39,417 nt of DNA, taken from an uncultured Bacteroidales bacterium. GTDB lineage: Bacteria > Bacteroidota > Bacteroidia > Bacteroidales > Paludibacteraceae. Location of the stretch: the NCBI GenBank assembly GCA_903911085.1, contig CAIWCC010000017.1, positions 1 to 39,417 on the forward strand, written 5' to 3'. The notes beneath the pieces were generated by a model, which did not search any database, was not told where the DNA came from, and saw only the letters and a program-made list of their open reading frames with translations. Both the position numbers and the translations under genes were made by a program. Below are positions 32,642 through 39,417 of this stretch, in pieces (positions within the stretch are counted from its first letter, which is position 1; the number at the start of each line of letters is the position of its first letter).

Positions 32642-33127
32642 ATGAATAAATACATTATGCTGTCAATTTTATCGGTTTTTTTTCTAATTGGTTGTACAAC
32701 TGTTGAAGATCCGATTGATAATACTAAGGAAGAAACTGGAAAAAATGAATTTACGATTGATGGGAAAACATATCAGATAGGTATAACAAGGTGGTCAACA
32801 TTACTAAATAGCATAATGCCTAGTGATGAAAGTTCACTTGGTGCTTTATGGATGAGTTTTCCAGATTCTGTCAAATTAGGAACTTACAAATATACAGATG
32901 GATTATTTTTAAAAGTTACATCTGGTGATTTACCAGTTTATCATGCAAAATATGATGAAGTAAATGTTACAATTACCAAAATAGGCAGTTATGGCAGTTA
33001 TTGAGGAGGAAATATTGAGGGAACTTTCTCAGGCACTTTCTATTACTTTACTACAGATGCTAACGATATGGTAAATGGTGGTGGTGAGGTTCAATTAAGT
33101 GCCAAATTTGCAACAACTGCATATTAA
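32642..33127 (+). pseudogene. Lipoprotein interrupted by an in-frame TGA
   Basis: The frame starts with a lipoprotein signal ('MNKYIMLSILSVFFLIGC', Cys18 in the lipobox) and a short acidic linker. A beta-rich domain follows: 'EFTIDGKTYQIGITRWSTLL', 'ALWMSFPDSVKLGTYKY'. TGA at 33002-33004 stops it after 120 residues. Past the TGA the same frame stays open for 40 more codons with a sensible ending ('GGNIEGTFSGTFYYF', then 'EVQLSAKFATTAY') to TAA at 33125-33127. 'G.IEGTFSGTF' followed by '..L.G.F' is the usual end of small Bacteroidetes beta-sandwich lipoproteins, so the TGA truncates a once longer protein. A 120-residue product could still be made. It lies 49 nt before a BspA-like gene. Confidence 0.75.
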
Positions 33128-33176
33128 ATCAGAGTAGGTTGAAAATGTAATTAATACGAAGCAAAAAATATCAATT

Positions 33177-35624
33177 ATGAAGAAAATCTTTTTTTTCGTG
33201 GTTTTATTGTTGACCACGACCTTGAATGGGCAAGTATCAAAAACAATTACTGTAACAGCTGGAAACTTATCTGGTTCATTATCTGCTAACGAAAAATCGA
33301 CTATTACAAATTTGACAGTAAAGGGTACTATCGATGCACGCGATTTTAAAACAATGGATAATGCAATGGGGGCGTTGAAAGTAATAGATATTAGTGCAAC
33401 TAACATAATATCATATACAGGTACTGGTGGAACGATAAATTCTTTAAGCAATTATTATCCAGCTGATACAATACCGACAAATGCTTTTTACTATGGTACG
33501 CTTACTTCAATTGTTCTACCAAATTCTGCTAAAGCAATTGGTCAATGGGCATTTTATATGTGCAGTAAATTAGTTAATGTTGAAATGAAATCCAATATTT
33601 CTGCTCTTGGAAAATTTTCGTTTTCGGGTTGTTATAACCTAGCAACATTAAATTTGCCATCATCGTTGACTTATATTGGAAGTGATGCTTTCTCGGGTTG
33701 TTCATCTATGACAACTATTTCTATTCCAACATCTGTAACCACATTAGGAGTTAATGCATTTAACGGTAGTGGATTAGTATCAATAAGTATACCATCATCA
33801 ATAACTTATTTAAGTGCAACAACCTTTATGGATTGTACAAGTCTGACTACTTGTATTTTACCAAATACAATGTCGATAATTGGTAGTGAAGCTTTTCATA
33901 ATTGTCAATCATTAACTTCTTTCACAATTCCATCATCGGTAACTTATATTGCAGGGGGTGCATTTAGTGCATGTAATGGATTGAAATCTATCAATATACC
34001 ATCAGGAGTAACTTATATCGGGAGTACTGTTTTTGCCGATTGTACTGGTTTGACTTCCATTTATGCCAGTCCTGCTAAGCCTGTGGATATTAACCCAATC
34101 AATACAAATGATGTTTTTACAAATGTCAACAAATCCAATTGCACATTATTTGTACCAATTGGTTCTAAAAGTGCCTACCAGCTTTCGGCTCAATGGAAAA
34201 ATTTTACAAACATTGTTGAAATTAATCAAACTGTAGGTTACAAAACGGTTAATTTATCGCCAGGTGGTCTATTCAACAGTTTGTCTTCAGATGAATTAAA
34301 CACAATTACTCACCTTACAATATTGGGGACGATAGATGCGCGCGATTTTAAAACCATGAGGGATAAAATGCCAAAGTTGTCGTCAATAGATATTAAAGCA
34401 GCTACTATTGCGCCTTATGAGGGTACTGAAGGTACATACGATACTAATAGTACGTTTTATCCTATTAATGAAATTCCGGCCAATGCTTTTTATAATGGAG
34501 CACTAAATAAAACACTTACAAGCATCATTCCTCCTACCTCCCTAACATCTATTGGGTCTCAAGCTTTTTGTTATAGTAGTACTTTGCTGGATTTTACAGT
34601 TTCTTCTTTAGTGACGAATATTGGAGACCTAGCATTTGATGCTTCTTCCGCAGCTATAACAGTAGATGTCAACAACCCCAATTATTCAAGTCTTAATGGA
34701 GTTCTGTTTGATAAAAATAAAACAAAATTAATACAATGCCCAATTTCCAAGGTAGGAAGCTTTACCATTATCTCATCGGTTACTACAATTGGTGCATGGG
34801 CTTTTGAAAATTGCGAACTGCTAACTACTATCAACTTACCACCATCTCTTAGTAAAATTGAGGCAGGGGCATTTTGCAATTGTAATGCACTGGCTGGCCA
34901 AATATCAATTCCATCTACTGTTTCGTCTATTGAAAACTATGCTTTTGTATATTGTAGCGGAGTTGTAAATGTTGATAATGCAAATTTATATTATTCAAGT
35001 AATGCTGGTATATTATTTAATAAGCAAAAGACAACAATTGTAGGATATCCAACTTATAAAACTGGCTCTTATTCAATTCCATCAACTGTAACTACAGTTG
35101 GCAGTTTAGCTTTTTATTATTGTAGTGCATTGACATCCATCACTCTGCCATCCTCTGTTATCAGTATTGGTAATTACGCATTTTATGGTTGTAGTGGTTT
35201 GACATCGATTTATGCCTACCCAACTACAATTGTAGATTTGACTTCAATACAGAGTGTATTCTATGATGTAAAAACCACTACTTGCACTTTATATGTACCA
35301 TCAGGTAAAAAATTACTTTATCAAAATGCTATCCAATGGCAAGATTTTACAAATATTGTAGAAATGACAACTGGATTGAATGATTGCGTAAGTAATAAGA
35401 TTAGTATTTATCAAAACCCTGCGACAGGTAATTACAAAGTAACTGGATTAACAGATAGAGCAAATGTGAATATCACTGATATAAGTGGTAAGTTATTGAT
35501 AACACAAACTATTTCTGATAACGAAGAACTGAATATAAACACATTACATAATGGTGTTTATGTTGTAACAATTCTGTCTGCGAATAAAACGGTTAATTGT
35601 AAAATAATAAAAAAGAAATTTTAA
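33177..35624 (+). CDS. BspA-like leucine-rich-repeat surface protein with T9SS sorting tail
   Basis: An 815-residue secreted protein. A signal peptide (about 1-19) is followed by two large, similar halves and a sorting tail. Each half begins with a capping segment ('TITNLTVKGTIDARDFKTM' near 43-61; 'TITHLTILGTIDARDFKTM' near 377-395) and then LRR_5 (BspA/TpLRR) repeats of 22-24 residues. The pattern is 'AF..C..LT.I.IPSSVT.IG', for example 'AFYYCSALTSITLPSSVISI'. Each half ends with 'CTLFVPIGSKSAYQ' or 'CTLYVPSGKKLLYQ' and 'QW(K/Q)(N/D)FTNIVE'. The last 75 residues ('KISIYQNPATGNYKVTGL' ... 'GVYVVTILSANKTVNCKII') are a type-A T9SS C-terminal domain, so export through type IX secretion and surface anchoring are expected. 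BspA-like proteins bind host or matrix proteins in other species; the target here is unknown. Confidence 0.9.
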   Translation: MKKIFFFVVLLLTTTLNGQVSKTITVTAGNLSGSLSANEKSTITNLTVKGTIDARDFKTMDNAMGALKVIDISATNIISYTGTGGTINSLSNYYPADTIPTNAFYYGTLTSIVLPNSAKAIGQWAFYMCSKLVNVEMKSNISALGKFSFSGCYNLATLNLPSSLTYIGSDAFSGCSSMTTISIPTSVTTLGVNAFNGSGLVSISIPSSITYLSATTFMDCTSLTTCILPNTMSIIGSEAFHNCQSLTSFTIPSSVTYIAGGAFSACNGLKSINIPSGVTYIGSTVFADCTGLTSIYASPAKPVDINPINTNDVFTNVNKSNCTLFVPIGSKSAYQLSAQWKNFTNIVEINQTVGYKTVNLSPGGLFNSLSSDELNTITHLTILGTIDARDFKTMRDKMPKLSSIDIKAATIAPYEGTEGTYDTNSTFYPINEIPANAFYNGALNKTLTSIIPPTSLTSIGSQAFCYSSTLLDFTVSSLVTNIGDLAFDASSAAITVDVNNPNYSSLNGVLFDKNKTKLIQCPISKVGSFTIISSVTTIGAWAFENCELLTTINLPPSLSKIEAGAFCNCNALAGQISIPSTVSSIENYAFVYCSGVVNVDNANLYYSSNAGILFNKQKTTIVGYPTYKTGSYSIPSTVTTVGSLAFYYCSALTSITLPSSVISIGNYAFYGCSGLTSIYAYPTTIVDLTSIQSVFYDVKTTTCTLYVPSGKKLLYQNAIQWQDFTNIVEMTTGLNDCVSNKISIYQNPATGNYKVTGLTDRANVNITDISGKLLITQTISDNEELNINTLHNGVYVVTILSANKTVNCKIIKKKF
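35335..35608. repeat. 274-bp direct repeat, copy 1 (T9SS tail)
   Basis: The DNA coding the end of the last LRR cap and the T9SS tail recurs at 37069-37342 at the same length, with 11 mismatches by hand alignment and no indels. Similarity fades quickly on the 5' side. Confidence 0.9.
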
Positions 35625-36354
35625 AACATTGCTAGACATAGGAAAAATACTTAATTTAATTTCAATACAATCAGCACATTAAAGAAAAATGAAAAGATTA
35701 CAATTGGGTGATATTAAAAACTTTTGATAAAACCAAAATAACAAAACTTTAATCTATTTAATTGGACGCTAGTGAAAAGAGTGTAATAAAAGAACTTTAA
35801 AATCTTAATAGAATACTGTCAATATATACGTATTTGAATAATATTTAAAAATGTAAGATGAAAACTTTGAAATTACGACTATCAAAAATTTAATGCCATT
35901 TATTGACTTTTACAACACAAAATAATGATATTAAATGTTTTTTTTAGGCATTTACCAACTTGTTAAATATCTGATAAATCTTTATTTGGATTGTTAAATG
36001 AGTTTTTAATCTGAATTAGCACATAGTTAAGGTTGAAATTTAAGCCTACTTTTAGACCAATAAGCTGCATATCTTTAGAAATTACACAGCAAAAGTAAGT
36101 TCATAATTGCAAAATAAAAAGTCAATATTAAATTTACTAACGAATAGAATTTCCAACAATCGAGCATAAAACATGTCACTTTCTAAACATACTCTAAATA
36201 ATTAAAATTTTATATTTATGCGTTTTTGTAGAAGTCCATAGTTATTGAATCCGAATAATTAAGCACAGTATTTCGTATTACTTATAGAAAAAAAAAATAC
36301 GACGAGTTTGCCAAAAATCGATAAGAGTAGGTGTATTTTTAAAATTTATTCAAA
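35625..36354. other. Gap without recognisable genes
   Basis: About 730 nt, very AT-rich. I see no supported reading frame, tRNA, terminator or repeat here. One minus-strand -7-like box (TACTTTTG, 36090-36097 reversed) lacks a -33 element. Confidence 0.5.
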
Positions 36355-36735
36355 ATGAAAAAAAATGTTTTATTAAGTCTAATGGTTATTGCTATCTTGG
36401 CAATGACTTCGTGTAGTGTTAGTTATACAACAATTGCAACCCCTGCACCTAAAAAGCAAATGCTTGTAACATCTGGTGATTTGCCAAATAAGAATTATGA
36501 AGTTTTAGGTTTCGTTGAGTCAACAGCTGGTGAAATGGGATTTGGATTGCCAACAGAATCTAAAATATCCCAAATGAAAACAGATGCTCTGAACAACGGC
36601 CTAGTTAGAAAAGGAGAGGCGATGGGCGCCGATGCAATTATTAACGTAACTCTGTCAACTAGTTCAACAGCAACTTATTTCGTTTTTCTTACAACAAATG
36701 TTTTTGTTAAAGGAACTGCAATTAAATTTAAATAA
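36355..36735 (+). CDS. Lipoprotein, YbjQ/heavy-metal-binding-like fold
   Basis: A 126-residue lipoprotein with a lipobox 'LAMTSC' (Cys20). The mature part opens with 'QMLVTSGDLPNKNYEVLGFV', then carries 'MKTDALNNGLVRKGEAMGAD' and 'AIINVTLSTS', and ends 'VFVKGTAIKFK'. This order is the layout of the YbjQ/DUF74-type domain: strand, 'y.vlG.V', helix with 'A..lGAdAIi.v', final 'GTAI.f'. That family forms a pentameric beta fold, and its 'heavy-metal-binding' name is not well proven. It stands between two BspA-like loci and has a terminator 11 nt after its stop. Function unknown. Confidence 0.7.
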   Translation: MKKNVLLSLMVIAILAMTSCSVSYTTIATPAPKKQMLVTSGDLPNKNYEVLGFVESTAGEMGFGLPTESKISQMKTDALNNGLVRKGEAMGADAIINVTLSTSSTATYFVFLTTNVFVKGTAIKFK

Positions 36736-36746
36736 TCCAATTAATT

Positions 36747-36784
36747 ACAAGATAATGCCGTTTTCCGGTATTATCTTGTTTCTT
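36747..36784 (+). terminator. Intrinsic terminator after the YbjQ-like lipoprotein
   Basis: ACAAGATAATGCCG (36747-36760) pairs with CGGTATTATCTTGT (36766-36779), 14 bp with one G-U pair and a 5-nt loop, followed by TTTCTTT. Confidence 0.85.
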
Positions 36785-36809
36785 TGAATAATTGGAGTTT
36801 GAAAAGTAA

Positions 36810-37349
36810 TACCGTTTGCACAAACAAGTCAGCTCAATTGAATCGATGGCATTTGAATATTCCCAAGGATTGACTACCGTTAAGATTCCTGAGTCAGTAA
36901 TAATTATTTGATGGTTAGCATTTTCAAACTGTATTAATTTAAAAACCGTGTACGCGTATTCTTCAGCGCCTATAAGTATCAACTTTACAGGTCTTTCGCA
37001 AGTTGGAAAATACTCAGCAACTTTATATGTACCAATAGGATTTAAGGCATTATATGAGTTCGCAAATGAATGGAAAGATTTTACAAATATTGTAGAAATG
37101 ACAACTGGATTGAATGATTGCATAAGTAATAAGATTAGTATTTATCAAAACCCTGCGACAGGTAATTACAAAATAAATGGATTAACAGATAGAGCAAATA
37201 TGAATATCACTGATATAAATGGTAAGTTATTGATAACACAAACTATTTTTGGTAACGAAGAACTCAATATAAACTCATTACTTAATGGTGTTTATGTTGT
37301 AACAATTCTGTCTGCGAATAAAACGGTTAATTGTAAAATAATTAAGTAA
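36810..37349 (+). pseudogene. BspA-like protein, C-terminal relic
   Basis: One frame reads 'SIESMAFEYSQGLTTVKIPE' then 'SVIII', TGA at 36909-36911, 'WLAFSNCINLKTVYAYSS', 'ATLYVPIGFKALYEFANEWK' and an intact T9SS tail ending at 37349. This is the end of a leucine-rich-repeat surface protein: about one and a half repeats, the cap and the tail. Signal peptide and most repeats are missing. The in-frame TGA sits where relatives have the Gly of 'SIG'. The piece begins right after the terminator at 36747-36784. Its last 274 bp nearly match the end of the intact gene at 33177-35624, so it is the remnant of a duplicated gene that lost its 5' part. Confidence 0.85.
37069..37342. repeat. 274-bp direct repeat, copy 2 (T9SS tail)
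   Basis: Partner of 35335-35608; see there. Copy spacing is 1734 bp, enough for homologous recombination to delete or swap what lies between. Confidence 0.9.
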
Positions 37350-37440
37350 CAACAACAACCATTGGAAGACAAAAAAAACAAAATATACAATAGAATACAT
37401 ATACGGCAATACTGGTTTCCAAAGAAGAGTAGAAAAACTT

Positions 37441-37800
37441 CAAAATAGCTAAAACACTAATAACAAGCACCTATGATTTTTGAATTGCTTTATTCAAAAA
37501 TGTTGATTTGTTTTTTTTGCGAATGATTGTGTATATTTTTTAGTGTGAAAATAATTTATAACATAGTTAATAAAACGATTCAGAATCGAGTAACTATTAT
37601 TGCCATATAGATTGACGATTAGTTTTTTTTAAGCATGACTCCAAACCAACTTCAGTAGTTTATTAATAAAAAAGGATAGACAAACAAAGATTTTGTTTCT
37701 GGATGAAAAGCTGAAAATACCATTGAAGTATTTATGCAAATAGCTAGGATTTAACTCCTACACAGTATTTAACAAAGTACTCAAAAGATTAGTAGGTACC
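37441..37800. repeat. Duplicated intergenic block, copy B
   Basis: About 360 nt aligning with 32026-32396. The hairpin here is ATTTTTGAAT (37476-37485) with ATTCAAAAAT (37492-37501), a 6-nt loop and a T-rich tail. The hairpin thus keeps its pairing although the loop and flanks changed. It follows the BspA relic by 90 nt and would serve as its terminator. Confidence 0.75.
37476..37519 (+). terminator. Terminator-like hairpin in block B
   Basis: 10-bp stem (37476-37485 with 37492-37501), then GTTGATTTG and eight T. It lies about 130 nt after the stop of the BspA relic. Confidence 0.6.
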
Positions 37801-37848
37801 CATGATAGGAGACAGCGAATGCTCCAACAAACCCTCAAATGCCGATAG
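37684..37848 (+). pseudogene. AraC-family regulator, C-terminal relic B
   Basis: The frame reads 'KILFLDEKLKIPLKYLCK', then TAG at 37741-37743 (relic A has CAG at this codon), then 'LGFNSYTVFNKVLKRLVGT', and ends at TAG 37846-37848. It is the sister of 32262-32449. Relic A is broken by a frameshift, relic B by a nonsense codon and a divergent end, so both decayed on their own after duplication. No N-terminal part is present. Confidence 0.75.
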
Positions 37849-38004
37849 ACTAGGTGATTAGATTTCATTCTTAGAAAAGAAAAGGAAAAGCAACAAAAAA
37901 AATGACAACTTATTTTTCATATTTTATACCATCAAAAATTCAAATCTTCTCAAAATGACTTTACTCTTGCAATACAAATATAATATTAAAATAAATTAAA
38001 GATT

Positions 38005-39417
38005 ATGAGAAAAACTTTGTTAATTGTTTTATTCTTTAATATAATTATAAATTCTTGGGCACAAGACTTTATTGCTGATGGATTTTATTTCGTGATAAAT
38101 AAAACTAATCCTAATACCGTAGATATAATTGCTAAAGATTTTGTATTTAATTCAGATTACTGTAGAGGAGATGTTATTATTCCTTCAAATGTAACAAATA
38201 ATGGAACTATTTATTCAGTTACTGGTATTGAGTTTTTCGCTTTTTATGATTGTAAATATATGACTTCAATCAGTATACCTTCAACAGTTACATACATCAA
38301 TTCTAATGCTTTTTACGGATGTTCAAATTTGACTTCTATTACAATTCCTACTTCTGTTTCTTTGATTGGATCTGATGTTTTTTCAGGTTGCATCAATTTA
38401 AAAACAGTAATACTACCTTCATCAATTACTTCTATTCCAGAAAATGCATTTTTGAACTGTAGAAATTTGTCTTCAATTACCATTCCTACATCTATTACTT
38501 CAATTGGGAATTATGCATTTAAAGGTTGTTTTGAATTGTCTTCTTTGACAATTCCAAATTCTGTCAAATCAATTGGGATTTATGCTTTTTCAGGCTGCTG
38601 GAAATTAACTGATATCTCTATCCCATCATCTATAACATTTATTGAAGAAGGCACCTTTGAACAGTGTTCTGGACTATTATCCGTAAATATAGCTACTTCA
38701 GTTACAAGTATTGGTAGTTTTGCTTTTAGTGAATGTAAAGGTTTGACTTCAGTTATAATACCATCTTCTGTGCAATCTATAGGTTGGTATGCATTTGGTT
38801 GGTGTTCAGGGTTAACTTCTATGATTATTCCTCCTTTAGTTACAGAGGTTGGACCTTATGCTTTTTATATGTGTACAAATTTAACTTCAATGTATATTCC
38901 AGCTTCAGTAAAAACGATAAACCCTAATGCTTTTACAATGTGTTCAAATTTAACGAGTATTATTGAAAAAAATAATTCTCCATCATCTATTACGCTTGGT
39001 ACTACTGTATTTTCAGGAGTACCAACTTCTACATGTACACTTTATGTTCCTTTAGGTTCAAAATCAGCATATAATAGCCGTTTGCAATGGAAAAATTTTA
39101 TAAATATTTTGGAAGGTGATTATTATCTGATTTCAGCTACCTCAAAATCATCAGAAAGTGGCACAATTACAGGAGTAGGAAATTTTATTTTTGGCACATC
39201 TTGTACAGTAACTGCAACAGCAAACACAGGTTATACATTTTCAAACTGGACTGAAAATGGAACAGTTGTTTCAACTTCGGCAAGTTATACTTTCACATTA
39301 AGTGCAAACAGGACTTTGGTTGCAAACTTCACACTTAATGCGGTGAACTACTCAATAAGTACATCTGCCAGTCCTACAGCTGGGGGAACAACTACGGGAA
39401 GTGGAACTTTTGTAAGC
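38005..39417 (+). CDS. BspA-like leucine-rich-repeat protein with InlB B-type repeats, 3' end outside window
   Basis: An open frame of 471 codons from ATG at 38005 to the window end, without a stop. A signal peptide (about 1-20, 'LIVLFFNIIINSWAQ') precedes a short N-terminal region (21-75) and about eleven LRR_5 repeats of 23 residues. Examples are 'AFYGCSNLTSITIPTSVSLI' and 'AFGWCSGLTSMIIPPLVTEV'. The LRR block closes with the cap 'STCTLYVPLGSKSAYNSRLQ', as in the gene at 33177. From about residue 375 come beta-rich units of about 75 residues with 'TCTVTATANTGYTFSNWTEN' and 'YTFTLSANRTLVANF'. These match the divergent InlB B-repeat family of bacterial surface proteins; a second unit starts at 'SISTSASPTAGGTTTGSG'. 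A T9SS tail is likely downstream but not visible. It is preceded by AraC relic B. Confidence 0.88.
   Translation, partial: MRKTLLIVLFFNIIINSWAQDFIADGFYFVINKTNPNTVDIIAKDFVFNSDYCRGDVIIPSNVTNNGTIYSVTGIEFFAFYDCKYMTSISIPSTVTYINSNAFYGCSNLTSITIPTSVSLIGSDVFSGCINLKTVILPSSITSIPENAFLNCRNLSSITIPTSITSIGNYAFKGCFELSSLTIPNSVKSIGIYAFSGCWKLTDISIPSSITFIEEGTFEQCSGLLSVNIATSVTSIGSFAFSECKGLTSVIIPSSVQSIGWYAFGWCSGLTSMIIPPLVTEVGPYAFYMCTNLTSMYIPASVKTINPNAFTMCSNLTSIIEKNNSPSSITLGTTVFSGVPTSTCTLYVPLGSKSAYNSRLQWKNFINILEGDYYLISATSKSSESGTITGVGNFIFGTSCTVTATANTGYTFSNWTENGTVVSTSASYTFTLSANRTLVANFTLNAVNYSISTSASPTAGGTTTGSGTFVS

Noticed and set aside
36728-37123. Minus-strand open frame of 131 codons across the BspA relic
   Set aside because: The plus strand of the same stretch encodes recognisable LRR and T9SS sequence, so the minus frame is a shadow.
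32642-37743. Possible recoding of stop codons (TGA as Gly or other)
   Set aside because: Three premature stops occur in this region (33002 TGA, 36909 TGA, 37741 TAG), one of them at an expected Gly. Normal genes here end in TGA (fucP, nuoI) and the AraC copy also has a frameshift, so decay explains it better.

Overview
The window is chromosomal DNA of a low-GC member of the Bacteroidetes, most likely order Bacteroidales. The signs are: start codons that mostly lack a Shine-Dalgarno sequence and sit behind A-rich leaders; promoter boxes of the Bacteroidetes type (TTTG/TTG, about 18-22 nt, then TAnnTTTG); a nuo operon with a fused nuoCD and no nuoEFG; paired DUF3857/transglutaminase proteins; and a type IX secretion (T9SS) sorting tail on a BspA-like leucine-rich-repeat protein. 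No rRNA, tRNA, CRISPR array or intact transposase was seen.

Layout. (1) 1-4754: an L-fucose utilisation locus, with the 3' end of a zinc/MDR alcohol dehydrogenase, an aldo/keto reductase, a secreted GH29 alpha-L-fucosidase and a FucP-type fucose/H+ symporter, closed by a perfect palindromic terminator. (2) 5181-16053: an 11-subunit complex I operon, nuoA-B-CD-H-I-J-K-L-M-N, with its own promoter and terminator. The NADH-input module (nuoEFG) is absent, so the electron donor is probably not NADH directly. Its spacers carry short intergenic repeats, including two copies of a roughly 130-bp inverted-repeat element and several 7-bp-period repeats just ahead of start codons. (3) 16195-20099: two exported DUF3857/transglutaminase-like proteins in tandem; the first lacks the catalytic Cys and His and the second has them. 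(4) 20187-23143: an accessory island with nine 21-bp tandem units encoding a broken heptad peptide, an unusually GC-rich helical protein, a membrane-anchored protein and a two-domain NOV_C (DUF3883) PD-(D/E)XK-like protein. (5) 23281-31419: central-metabolism genes. These are a nucleotidyltransferase-GHMP kinase fusion and methylglyoxal synthase on the minus strand; a D-lactate dehydrogenase-like flavoprotein divergent from mgsA; a GH10-like lipid-exported hydrolase; a SPOR lipoprotein; and Fe-superoxide dismutase. (6) 31420-39417: a gene-poor, decaying and duplicating surface-protein region. It holds two independently broken copies of an AraC-family tail in a repeated 360-bp block, a lipoprotein interrupted by TGA, one complete BspA-like/T9SS protein, a YbjQ-like lipoprotein, a C-terminal BspA relic and a second BspA-like gene that runs off the window.

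How it fits together. The fucosidase releases fucose, FucP imports it, and the two oxidoreductases probably act on fucose or its aldehyde products. Methylglyoxal synthase and the D-lactate dehydrogenase share one divergent promoter region and fit a methylglyoxal to D-lactate to pyruvate route (glyoxalases not in view) that could feed electrons to quinone, as complex I does. The strongest candidates for something undescribed are the island at 20187-23143 and the duplicated AraC-relic/BspA module at 32026-39417.
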